Of a stretch of 5,895 bases of DNA, positions 1-5,711 are shown piece by piece. Source of the DNA: Chloroflexota bacterium (GTDB taxonomy: Bacteria; Chloroflexota; Dehalococcoidia; GIF9; UBA5629); NCBI GenBank assembly GCA_026389695.1, contig JAPLHI010000063.1, forward strand, positions 1 to 5,895, in the 5' to 3' direction. Within the stretch, counting starts at the first letter, position 1; the number at the start of each line of letters is the position of its first letter. The position numbers and the translations under genes were made by a program. Under the pieces are notes generated by a model, which searched no databases, had not been told where the DNA came from, and saw only the letters and a list, made by a program, of their open reading frames with translations.

Positions 1-2
1 AA

Positions 3-338
3 TCATCTCGGTTGGTTACAACCACAGTCCTAGGAGCAGTCTTTGGCGTGATATGCATGTTGTTGTCCAGATATACGGCCGAAGTTGCCTTTTGGCCCAT
101 CGGTGTTTCCTTTTTGTTGCACCATACTGTCATGGGGTTTGCGATCGGGGCAAGTTCGCTCAAAATGAATTGGGCGGTTCACGGTGCGTTCTGGGGTGCT
201 CTCTTCGGCTCATTCTTGGCAATTGGCTGCGTTGGAGGAACTCTTCAACCGTGGATAGCTTTTATCCTGCCGGTTATTTGGGGGTTCCTAATTGAGACTC
301 TGGCTACCAAGGCATTCAAGCAACCGCAGTATCGCTAA
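3..338 (+). CDS. Hypothetical four-helix membrane protein (5' end cut by window edge)
   Basis: The frame is open to the left edge of the window, so the gene is probably truncated. The first possible start inside is a TTG at 12, with no Shine-Dalgarno visible. About 108 residues remain. They are very hydrophobic, with four likely membrane segments (about residues 3-22, 25-48, 54-76 and 81-99 counted from the TTG) and a short basic C-terminal tail ending in KQPQYR. Small Gly/Ala/Ser residues are frequent in the helices. I recognise no catalytic or binding motif and do not assign a function. A hairpin followed by a T-run just after the stop suggests the transcript ends here. Coding status is supported by the helix pattern and the terminator; the exact start is unknown. 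Confidence 0.7.
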   Translation, partial: SSRLVTTTVLGAVFGVICMLLSRYTAEVAFWPIGVSFLLHHTVMGFAIGASSLKMNWAVHGAFWGALFGSFLAIGCVGGTLQPWIAFILPVIWGFLIETLATKAFKQPQYR

Positions 339-340
339 TC

Positions 341-363
341 AGGAACTGGCAGTTCTTTTTTAT
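341..363 (+). terminator. Probable intrinsic terminator
   Basis: The stem AGGAAC (341-346) pairs with GTTCTT (352-357), including one G-T pair, around a five-base loop TGGCA. A run of six T (356-361) overlaps the right arm. It begins three bases after the stop of the first gene. The stem is short, so efficiency may be modest and some read-through to the next gene is possible. Confidence 0.5.
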
Positions 364-381
364 TAGGGCCAATCTTATTAC

Positions 382-389
382 AGGAGGTG
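382..389 (+). promoter_or_regulatory. Strong Shine-Dalgarno for the 394 start
   Basis: AGGAGGTG is a near-perfect anti-16S complement, with its GGAGG core six bases before the ATG at 394. It fixes that start codon. Confidence 0.8.
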
Positions 390-393
390 GGTC

Positions 394-783
394 ATGATTC
401 GAGCACTAAAGGTAGTGTTGATTGTCTTTGGGGTGATAGAGATTTTGCTTGGTCTGTCGCTTGTTATTACCCCTGACCAGGCAGCGAGCATGGGTGGCGT
501 TAGTAAAGCGTCTGGTTATCTAATATATACCATGGCGTCGTTAGGTGTCTGTCTTATTGCCCCTGGTGTCTTTCTCATAGTTGCTGCACGTGACCCACTG
601 CGGCACATTAACTGGGTGAAGTTTGCCATATTGTGGTGTATTCTTGGTGTAGTAGCCGGGTTGTACTCGGTTATCCAGGGTGCCGTTACCTTCAGCCAGG
701 GGGGTATGCAGATTATAATGGATGCCGTCTTCGCCGTGGTTTTCCTGGCCCTATATCCCTACCGTGCGGCAAAAGGTGGCTAG
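394..783 (+). CDS. Hypothetical four-helix membrane protein
   Basis: The 129-residue protein has an ATG start set by a strong Shine-Dalgarno at 382-389. Four membrane helices are evident (about residues 3-25, 42-66, 75-97 and 105-124). The loop between helices 2 and 3 carries AARDPLRHINW, and the end is a short positive tail (YRAAKGG), suggesting a cytoplasmic C-terminus. The overall look is that of small uncharacterised four-helix membrane proteins I associate with Dehalococcoidia-type genomes, but I cannot name a family with certainty and see no catalytic motif. It follows the preceding gene by 55 bases with a likely terminator between, so it may be transcribed separately. It converges on the minus-strand gene ending at 810. 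I am confident it is a real gene, but its function is unknown. Confidence 0.85.
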   Translation: MIRALKVVLIVFGVIEILLGLSLVITPDQAASMGGVSKASGYLIYTMASLGVCLIAPGVFLIVAARDPLRHINWVKFAILWCILGVVAGLYSVIQGAVTFSQGGMQIIMDAVFAVVFLALYPYRAAKGG

Positions 784-809
784 TCAACTAATTGCGGTTA
801 TACGGTCAC

Positions 810-1115
810 TTACGTTAAAGATATAGAAGGAACACCAATACTGCGGCTATTGCCTGTAAAGTATAGCCTGTTATTCGAAGGATAGAATATTTCTTGTCGC
901 AAATATCCCCCTAAAGCAAGTAACCAACAGGCTGGGTAGCCAAAGCCAAAGCAGAGCAAAACAACGCCAGACCGCTTCATATCTTTAGCTCTACTCAGTT
1001 TTTTCTCTTCTGGCGCTACCAGATATCTACCTTGGTAAATAATACTCAATGCAATGCCCAACACGGCTAACTCTATGCCTATGAATATTAACCGGTACAC
1101 TATATCTATATTCAT
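810..1115 (-). CDS. Small two-helix membrane protein, hypothetical
   Basis: The 101-residue protein starts at an ATG (1113-1115) with a purine-rich Shine-Dalgarno (GAGGGG, complement of 1125-1130) about nine bases upstream. Two hydrophobic helices (about residues 3-27 and 50-72) flank a charged loop, APEEKKLSRAKDMKRSG. The last 25 or so residues are polar and low in character, and may be a drifted end rather than a conserved domain. It lies downstream of the methyltransferase gene on the same strand, so cotranscription is plausible. The gap holds a repeat copy and a tRNA-like 3' fragment, which look like later insertions. No family is recognised. Confidence 0.7.
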   Translation of the reverse strand: MNIDIVYRLIFIGIELAVLGIALSIIYQGRYLVAPEEKKLSRAKDMKRSGVVLLCFGFGYPACWLLALGGYLRQEIFYPSNNRLYFTGNSRSIGVPSISLT

Positions 1116-1138
1116 CTTGATTCACCCCTCTATTGGAA

Positions 1139-1927
1139 TTAGATTGCATCAAAGCGATAATTACTAAAAATTAATAGGGCCAAGGTTGCAGCGAAAAGGA
1201 CGTGGGTTCGAATCCTTCCAGGCGCATCCTCCCCCGCCGAATTCACCATACAAAGGGGATAAGCCTGTACCTCACCTGTTTTTTTATAGCCAGCGTAACC
1301 TTCCAGCTGGTCTACCAGCATTTTTTCTTCTCCGGTTATTCTGGCTACCAGAAGAAAGCAAAGTAATGTACCTATGAGAACACCATACAAAGAGCCAAGC
1401 ATTAGAGGTGCTCCCAAAAACAGCAGTATCCCACCCAGGGACATCGGATGCCGGATAAAGCCATAAACTCCCGTCGAAACCACTTTCTGCTTGCGTTCCG
1501 CTTGTATCCGTACCAGGGGAGACACGAAGGTGTTATCTTTATAAGACCGGAAGAAAAGGAAGAAGGAAAATAACAATCCGATCCCTCCCAGTACTTTTAC
1601 CAGGAGTGGGAATCCTGCGGTCCAGGCAAATCTCTTAGCGTCCAGTGGTATGATGATCAGCCAGATAATGAACCCCAGGGTAAGGCCATAGACAACATAT
1701 TTGTCCCAACCTTTCTGCCCGGCAGCACCCGGCTGCTTATACCTTTCCGCCAGCAGTGCGGGATCGTTACGGTACAAATAGAGAATTGTCGTGAAACACA
1801 ATGTAAGAAACCATAAATTGAAAATCCAACCCTCAATCCAGAGCCAGTCTCCCGCCAGCCATAGTAGTAATGCCGGCCAGATCATGATCCAGATTACAGT
1901 GTAGATAATCTTACTTAGCGTAATCAT
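1139..1927 (-). CDS. ICMT-like integral membrane methyltransferase with C-terminal frameshift
   Basis: This looks like a protein of the isoprenylcysteine carboxyl methyltransferase / phospholipid methyltransferase superfamily, which uses S-adenosylmethionine in the membrane. Visible signs are multiple helices (about 8-25, 35-52, 78-95, 105-127, 163-195), the family linker RNDPALLAERYK (53-64), the SAM-binding signature GVYGFIRHPMSLGG (153-166) and the GEEKMLVDQLEGY motif (199-211). The substrate cannot be told. As sequenced the frame gives 262 residues, but after K216 the end is unlike the family. Dropping one A from a seven-A run (complement of 1279-1285) gives KKQVRYRLIPFVW and a stop at 1243, the canonical ending, for about 227 residues. 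The extra tail is read-through of non-coding DNA, including a tRNA-like fragment (its PGRIRTHV is the antisense of a T-arm). Either the read has an indel error or the gene has drifted. The ATG at 1927 has no clear Shine-Dalgarno. Confidence 0.85.
   Translation of the reverse strand: MITLSKIIYTVIWIMIWPALLLWLAGDWLWIEGWIFNLWFLTLCFTTILYLYRNDPALLAERYKQPGAAGQKGWDKYVVYGLTLGFIIWLIIIPLDAKRFAWTAGFPLLVKVLGGIGLLFSFFLFFRSYKDNTFVSPLVRIQAERKQKVVSTGVYGFIRHPMSLGGILLFLGAPLMLGSLYGVLIGTLLCFLLVARITGEEKMLVDQLEGYAGYKKTGEVQAYPLCMVNSAGEDAPGRIRTHVLFAATLALLIFSNYRFDAI
1160..1191 (+). repeat. Dispersed repeat copy R1 (right part only)
   Basis: The right half of the repeat family is present: TAAAAATTAATAGGGCCAAG then GTTGCAG. 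It matches about 20 of 28 positions with copy R2 at 2116-2147 and continues straight into a tRNA-like 3' fragment, as R2 does. The left hairpin half is missing. Confidence 0.5.
1202..1226 (+). other. tRNA/tmRNA 3'-end fragment (T-arm plus acceptor strand)
   Basis: GTGGG-TTCGAAT-CCTTC (1202-1218) forms a T-arm with a standard seven-base loop and one T-T mismatch in the stem. CAGGCGC and a discriminator A (1219-1226) follow as an acceptor 3' strand, and TCC replaces CCA. No matching GCGCCTG 5' strand, D-arm or anticodon arm lies upstream, so this is only a 3' fragment. Such fragments are typically left at attachment sites when elements integrate in tRNA or tmRNA genes. The fragment is antisense to the spurious read-through tail of the methyltransferase ORF. 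Confidence 0.6.
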
Positions 1928-2089
1928 GCGATTTTGATATCTTGTGAAAATCCCTGCTTAAATTCTCGTTACTAATTTTATTCCCAGTGACCAACCATCA
2001 CAACCATACACAGACCGGTCATCAGGCAATTAAAATTGTTATTAATATAAAGTACTGGGGATCGTTGTTTCAAATCACCCAAACCGCAT

Positions 2090-2147
2090 CACGGCAACAT
2101 GGGTATGTATGTTAACCCATAATAAAAATCATAGGGCTAAAGTGGCA
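2090..2147 (+). repeat. Dispersed repeat copy R2 (full)
   Basis: A full-length copy: CACGGCAACATGGGTATG, then TATGTTAACCCAT, then AATAAAAATCATAGGGC. It contains two mutually exclusive hairpins, AACAT/ATGTT (2096-2100 with 2109-2113) and ATGGGT/ACCCAT (2099-2104 with 2115-2120). From about 2103 to 2135 it is nearly identical to copy R6 at the other end of the window. It leads into a tRNA/tmRNA-like tail. Confidence 0.7.
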
Positions 2148-2159
2148 GTCAATAGGTAG

Positions 2160-2187
2160 TGGGGTTCGAATCCAATCAACTCCACCA
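2160..2187 (+). other. tRNA/tmRNA 3'-end fragment with encoded CCA
   Basis: GGGGTTCGAATCC is a recognisable T-arm core, but the T-stem is degenerate, with only the two inner G-C pairs left. It is followed by CAACTCC, discriminator A and CCA (2177-2187). The CAACTCCACCA end resembles the CAGCTCCACCA end common in tmRNA (ssrA), so a remnant from an ssrA attachment site is possible. A tRNA origin is equally open. No 5' partner strand (GGAGTTG or GGGGTTG) is upstream, so it is not a functional RNA gene. Confidence 0.55.
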
Positions 2188-2228
2188 ATACGATTTAGCT
2201 TCAGGTTTCTTCTTTTTATTGCATTCCC

Positions 2229-2462
2229 CTATCTGCTAATTTTACTATTTGCAAACTTACGTGTCGTAAGGTAATCGTGTGAATCTAAAAATAGTCTGAA
2301 AATGCAATAAGCCAATGCTGGAATGTCAAAGATTATCCCGATCAAATGTAGAGTAAACTGGTTCCCCTTACTGCAATCAATTGTAAACAGAGTTAGTAGC
2401 GTCAACAGCCCACAAACCATATAGACGTCACCGATAAGCTTAAGCTTCATTTCTTTGCCCAC
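2229..2462 (-). CDS. Small two-helix membrane protein, hypothetical
   Basis: The 77-residue protein starts at GTG (2460-2462). The start is set by GGGGAGGT on the minus strand (complement of 2471-2478), with GGAGGT eight bases upstream, which is ideal. An internal ATG four codons later has no comparable site. Two hydrophobic helices (about residues 9-28 and 37-59) are separated by a short polar turn (DCSKGNQF). The C-terminal tail is basic and polar (TTRKFANSKISR). I recognise no family. It has its own likely promoter with a TATAAT box, and is flanked on both sides by repeat copies (R2, R3), so it looks like an independent single-gene unit. Confidence 0.7.
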   Translation of the reverse strand: MGKEMKLKLIGDVYMVCGLLTLLTLFTIDCSKGNQFTLHLIGIIFDIPALAYCIFRLFLDSHDYLTTRKFANSKISR

Positions 2463-2470
2463 TTTGTCGT

Positions 2471-2501
2471 ACCTCCCCGTAAACTATCCGTCTGCATTAT
2501 A
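2471..2501 (-). promoter_or_regulatory. Minus-strand -10 box and Shine-Dalgarno for the 77-residue gene
   Basis: The minus strand carries a perfect TATAAT (complement of 2496-2501) 33 bases before the GTG start, with a GGAGGT ribosome site between (complement of 2471-2476). A -35 at a 17-base spacing would be TTCCAT, a poor match, so only the -10 box is convincing. Confidence 0.45.
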
Positions 2502-2588
2502 CTTCTGCATATTTTGGAATGGAATACCCGCAAAAGGAAACCCGCAGTGAGCTGACTGATTATGCGAATTTATTTACTATGGAAAACA

Positions 2589-2640
2589 CCACGGCAACAT
2601 CGGCATGGATGTTCATTCACATGAGGATTAAAGAGGCTGC
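2589..2640 (+). repeat. Dispersed repeat copy R3 (diverged)
   Basis: The left half is well kept: CCACGGCAACATCGGCATGG then ATGTTCATTCA, including the AACAT/ATGTT inverted pair. The right half is diverged (GAGGATTAAAGAGGCTG). It lies between the 77-residue gene and the 3' end of the plsY-like gene. Confidence 0.55.
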
Positions 2641-2682
2641 TGCCATTCTGGAGCGGATAAGCCGGTTACGCCTGGCTCATGG

Positions 2683-3521
2683 TCAGTACCCTGCAGGCCT
2701 GTCCTTTTTTAGATCGCGCCGGAATGCTGCCTTTCGAAAGCTACCGGCTTTCGATAATATCTCCTTGATCCTAGGAATATAAAATATGGCAGGTATCAGT
2801 ATAACCAAAAAAGGATAAATGATGAACAGGATATGCTGGGCAGGACTGACAGCGCGTGATTGCAACCAAACCAAACCCGGCAGGGACGTAAGAAGCCATA
2901 TATCAATAGGGGTAACCCATTGCACCCACGCTGTTACAGGAAATGCGACAAATGCGGCCGCGTAGCAGAGCGTAGGGTAACGGGTAATGGCCAATAGCAG
3001 AAGGAACAAAACGATAAAAAAGGGTATCCCCATGGGAATAAGGAAAGCCAGGATGCCACTGGCGGTAGCAACGCCCCTGCCACCCCGCTTGAATTTGAAG
3101 TACACCGGGTAATTGTGTCCGGCTATTGCGCATAGGCCACAGACCAGTTGAATGATCGTGATAGCGAGCGGCTGGGCATTCACCATTTGGAGTAAGAGGG
3201 TTACCAGGTAAACTGCCAGAGCGCCTTTTCCGGCGTCCGCTATACCTACTGCCAGCCCCGGCCAGAAGCCGATCTTATAGATGACATTCATGGCCCCCAT
3301 ATTACCTGTTCCGATCTTGCGAATATCAACTCCGCTATGCCTACTACCAGCCCTGGCCAGAAGCCGACCTTATAGAAGACATTCATGGCCCCCATATTAC
3401 CTGTTCCGATCTTGCGAATATCAACGCCCTTAGCCATGCGGCCAACAATATAGGCTGAAGGGATGGAACCAATAAGGTAACTGAGAATTGCCCCAACGAC
3501 TGAACTGACCACAACGTCCAT
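2683..3521 (-). pseudogene. plsY: PlsY-type glycerol-3-phosphate acyltransferase, split by a 95-bp tandem duplication
   Basis: PlsY is an integral membrane enzyme that transfers an acyl group from acyl-phosphate to glycerol-3-phosphate, the first step of phospholipid synthesis. The N-terminal piece (start 3521, stop 3288) has GSIPSAYIVGR and IRKIGTGNMGAMNV. The C-terminal piece (about 3300-2683) has DAGKG, then AGHNYPVYFKFKRGGRGVAT (usual GHxFPxxxxFKGGKGVAT, with R for the second K) and TRYPTL. The pieces are in different frames because 3236-3330 is repeated at 3331-3425, and 95 is not a multiple of three. Removing one unit restores about 247 residues with all motifs, a little longer than typical PlsY. 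The downstream ATG at 3300 could give a truncated protein lacking the first conserved motif. No good Shine-Dalgarno precedes 3521; a GGAG lies about 20 bases away. It is probably a secondary paralogue, since this enzyme is otherwise important. Confidence 0.85.
3236..3425. repeat. 95-bp direct tandem duplication inside plsY
   Basis: Units 3236-3330 and 3331-3425 align without gaps at an offset of 95. I count five mismatches, all in the left half; the right 48 bases or so are identical. Read as protein, three differences change the residue (F/I, V/I, V/A) and two are silent. That suggests the units come from two diverged plsY paralogues rather than from a fresh slippage event. Confidence 0.9.
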
Positions 3522-3650
3522 TAGGCTACAGTATACGTCCTTCTCCCACGAGTTACAATACCTTGCATCACCCTGGATGCCTGGATGTTCAATTTGTGGC
3601 GGTGCCGGAAAAGATGAAGATCCGTATTGCAGTTCTTTTAGAATTACCTA

Positions 3651-3680
3651 CCACTGCACGAACATCGGCATGTCTATCCG
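3651..3680 (+). repeat. Dispersed repeat copy R4 (left part only)
   Basis: CCACTGCACGAACATCGGCA followed by TGTCTATCC. It shares about 20 bases with R5, 83 bases downstream. The AT-rich right half is absent. Confidence 0.6.
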
Positions 3681-3733
3681 GCCATGCGTACGATTACTCA
3701 ATACCATTCTTTCTTTCAATCTAACGCTAGTCA

Positions 3734-3790
3734 CCACTGCACAAACATCGGTATGTATGTTCATCCATGATAAAAATAGGGCTGTTTAGG
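3734..3790 (+). repeat. Dispersed repeat copy R5 (full)
   Basis: CCACTGCACAAACATCGGTA, then TGTATGTTCATCCATGATAA, then AAATAGGGCTGTTTAGG. Both halves of the family are present, including the AACAT/ATGTT inverted pair. It stands about 90 bases before the -35 box of the hydrolase-ATPase gene. Confidence 0.7.
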
Positions 3791-3791
3791 T

Positions 3792-3804
3792 TGCTGAGTC
3801 AGCA
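3792..3804. promoter_or_regulatory. 13-bp perfect palindrome, possible operator
   Basis: TGCTGAGTCAGCA is a perfect inverted repeat around a central G. It sits 78 bases upstream of the -35 box of the 3956 gene. A dimeric regulator could bind it, but no regulator is encoded in the window and the position is rather far for direct repression. Confidence 0.3.
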
Positions 3805-3881
3805 CTATATTAATTAACCTAGCTGTTAACGTATGTAAGTTGTTACAAATCCGGTAAGATAGACGAACCGTAAATCGAACA

Positions 3882-3910
3882 TTGACAATCAGGTTGTACA
3901 GGCATAAGAT
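3882..3910 (+). promoter_or_regulatory. Sigma70-type promoter for the hydrolase-ATPase gene
   Basis: A perfect -35 TTGACA (3882-3887), a 17-base spacer and a TAAGAT -10 (3905-3910, four of six consensus). Transcription would start near 3917, leaving a leader of about 40 bases before the GTG at 3956. A purine-rich GAGGAAGAG (3938-3946) could serve as ribosome site, slightly far from the start. Confidence 0.65.
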
Positions 3911-3955
3911 AACTTCAGTAGCGAACCTAAGAGATACGAGGAAGAGACACAGGAC

Positions 3956-5704
3956 GTGGAACCGCAATTTGGATTTTGCGCCAACCCGGACGGTGCCCGT
4001 ATCGCGTACACCATTTTTGGGCAGGGATCTCCCTTGGTTGTAGTACCTGGATGGCTCACCCATCAAGAATTGTTTTGGCAAGAGCCGTCTAACCGCCGTT
4101 TTGATGAAAAGGTGGGGCAACAGCATACCCTGGTGCAATACGACCGGACCGGCACAGGCCTTTCAGACCGGCAGCGAAAAGACTTCTCACTGGATTCAGA
4201 TGTCCGGGAACTGGAAACAGTTATTGACCATCTCAAACTGAAACGCCTGGCATTAATGGCCTGGTCTTTTGGTGGTCCCATTGCTATAGCCTATACAGCC
4301 AGGTATTACCGGCGTGTCAGTCACTTGATCCTATATGATACTTATGCCCGTGGTGCCGCACTTGTCACAGAGGAGGTCAAAGCCTCCACAATCTCCCTGG
4401 TCCGGGCTCACTGGGGCATCGCTTCAAGAATGTTCGCTGACATGTTAGTACCCGATGATGCCGCTTATAGTGAAGGTTTCGCAAAGTTCCTGCGTGAATG
4501 TGCCACTGCGGATACTGCTGCCAAAATACTGGAATTCTCATATGGACACGATGTAGTTCACCTCCTTCCCGGTATCCGGGTTCCTACTCTGGTGCTCCAT
4601 CGCCATCGTGACCGTGCAATGCCCTTCCGAGGAGGTAGAGAACTGGCATCTTTGATACCAAATGCCCGCTTCGTTCCCCTGGAAGGAATAGATCACCTTC
4701 CCACGCTCGGCGACTCGGAATCGGTGCTGCGCGCCACAGCCGAGTTCCTTGGCGACCCGGTGGATGTAGTACAGGCAGTAAAGCCTGGGCAGCCTACAGC
4801 TCCGGATCTGACCGTAGCTGTGGATGATCCAGTGGCACGTGAGGCGCGGTCATTCATCGCCGCTCTGGATCGCGTTGCACTATCGCAATATTGTGTTATA
4901 GGCGACTATACCAGATATGAAGAAACCGTGCGCCACTTGTTGAAGGACGTCAGGCATAAAATTGCGGCTGGATTTGACCGCCAGGGACATAAGCGGGAAA
5001 ACCATCTTGTTTGGGCAGCACCAGGGAGCGGCAAAACCTATTTTGCCCAGCAGGTGGCAGCTGGCCTGTCCAATTATGTCCATTATCAGGAATGCAACCT
5101 CGCCAAATGCAGCCGCGAGGAGTTCCTATCAGGTCTTGCTCAGCTCGATGCCGAGAGCAAACCGTGCCTCTGCCTGGTTGATGAAATCGATGCTAAATCT
5201 CAGGAAGCCTGGCCTTACGAGGTGCTTCTACCATACCTGGATGCAGGCGTTGACAGGGGCAAACAGTTTGTCTTTGTACTGGCAGGCAGCATCGGGGCGA
5301 ACCTCGCTGATATAAAAGAGCAGATTTCCCGTCGTCCAAAGGGCGCAGACCTGCTCTCCCGTATTCCGGCAAACAATGAATACGAGATACCATCTCTCAA
5401 GCTTGGGGACCGGATGCTTGTGGTTCTCAGCCAGTTCAAAAGTGCCGGGCAGGACTCCGGCCGTGAAATCAGAGAGGTGGAGAAGCTGGGTTTGTACTAT
5501 ATTGCGCTCAATTCTCGTTTGACTAATGCCCGTCAGCTGAGGGAGTTAGCCGTACGAGCAATAGAGCGAATGCCCCATAGTGAAGACAGCATAAAATACG
5601 ACCACCTGTTTGGCGCTGGAGATCCAGAGAACAAAGCCTTCTGGATGCAATCGCTTCCGGCTACAGAAGAACTAGCCAACAGGTTTGTCATCATTGAAGA
5701 CTGA
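3956..5704 (+). CDS. Alpha/beta hydrolase fused to a C-terminal AAA+ ATPase
   Basis: The protein has 582 residues from a GTG start. A stop at 3905 and no upstream ATG support it. Residues 1-267 form an alpha/beta hydrolase resembling domains fused to adenylate cyclases or LuxR regulators: VVVPGW (28-33), YDRTGTGLSD (62-71), nucleophile elbow AWSFGG with Ser104 (first Gly replaced by Ala), candidate acid Asp219 and EGIDHLP with His247. The triad thus seems complete. Residues 268-345 are a linker with a helical part. Residues 346 to about 545 are an AAA+ module: Walker A AAPGSGKT (354-361), Walker B CLCLVDEID (404-412), a sensor-1-like AGS (443-445), arginine-finger-like KGADLLSRI (462-470) and sensor-2-like NARQLRELA (524-532). 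The tail after 545 is unassigned. No membrane segment or signal peptide is seen, so it is cytosolic. It is monocistronic, with its own promoter and repeat copies on both sides. The substrate and role are unknown; sensing or conflict functions are inference only. Confidence 0.9.
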   Translation: MEPQFGFCANPDGARIAYTIFGQGSPLVVVPGWLTHQELFWQEPSNRRFDEKVGQQHTLVQYDRTGTGLSDRQRKDFSLDSDVRELETVIDHLKLKRLALMAWSFGGPIAIAYTARYYRRVSHLILYDTYARGAALVTEEVKASTISLVRAHWGIASRMFADMLVPDDAAYSEGFAKFLRECATADTAAKILEFSYGHDVVHLLPGIRVPTLVLHRHRDRAMPFRGGRELASLIPNARFVPLEGIDHLPTLGDSESVLRATAEFLGDPVDVVQAVKPGQPTAPDLTVAVDDPVAREARSFIAALDRVALSQYCVIGDYTRYEETVRHLLKDVRHKIAAGFDRQGHKRENHLVWAAPGSGKTYFAQQVAAGLSNYVHYQECNLAKCSREEFLSGLAQLDAESKPCLCLVDEIDAKSQEAWPYEVLLPYLDAGVDRGKQFVFVLAGSIGANLADIKEQISRRPKGADLLSRIPANNEYEIPSLKLGDRMLVVLSQFKSAGQDSGREIREVEKLGLYYIALNSRLTNARQLRELAVRAIERMPHSEDSIKYDHLFGAGDPENKAFWMQSLPATEELANRFVIIED

Positions 5705-5711
5705 CTTGAGT

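Larger units (their letters stand above)
1928..2228. other. Intergenic region with repeat R2 and a tRNA/tmRNA tail
   Basis: No gene is seen here. The right half holds repeat copy R2 (2090-2147) and a tRNA/tmRNA-like 3' end (2160-2187). The left half is AT-rich and has one widely spaced inverted pair, CCCAGT (1983-1988) and ACTGGG (2054-2059). This stretch must include the promoter of the minus-strand methyltransferase gene, but I could not identify convincing -35/-10 boxes. Confidence 0.5.
3522..3955. other. 434-base intergenic region between divergent genes
   Basis: No gene is convincing here. It holds two repeat copies (3651-3680 and 3734-3790), a 13-bp palindrome (3792-3804) and the promoter of the hydrolase-ATPase gene (3882-3910). 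A 70-codon plus-strand frame from 3577 begins with a CxxCGGxG cysteine pair, but has no ribosome site and runs through both repeats. The leader of the minus-strand plsY gene must also lie at the left end. Confidence 0.6.

Noticed and set aside
1140..1226. Complete tRNA gene ending at 1226
   Set aside because: No 5' acceptor strand GCGCCTG, D-arm or anticodon arm can be found upstream; only the 3' quarter is present.
1186..1377. 63-codon plus-strand frame (begins QRKGRGFESFQAHP)
   Set aside because: It is a translation of the tRNA-like T-arm and the antisense of the methyltransferase gene, a common artefact near tRNA ends.
2519..2782. 87-codon plus-strand frame between the 77-residue gene and plsY
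   Set aside because: It runs through repeat R3 and antisense to the plsY C-terminus, has no Shine-Dalgarno, and its content is explained by the repeat.
3761..4138. 125-codon minus-strand frame
   Set aside because: It is antisense to the start and promoter of the well-supported hydrolase-ATPase gene, with no ribosome site and a composition unlike a real protein.
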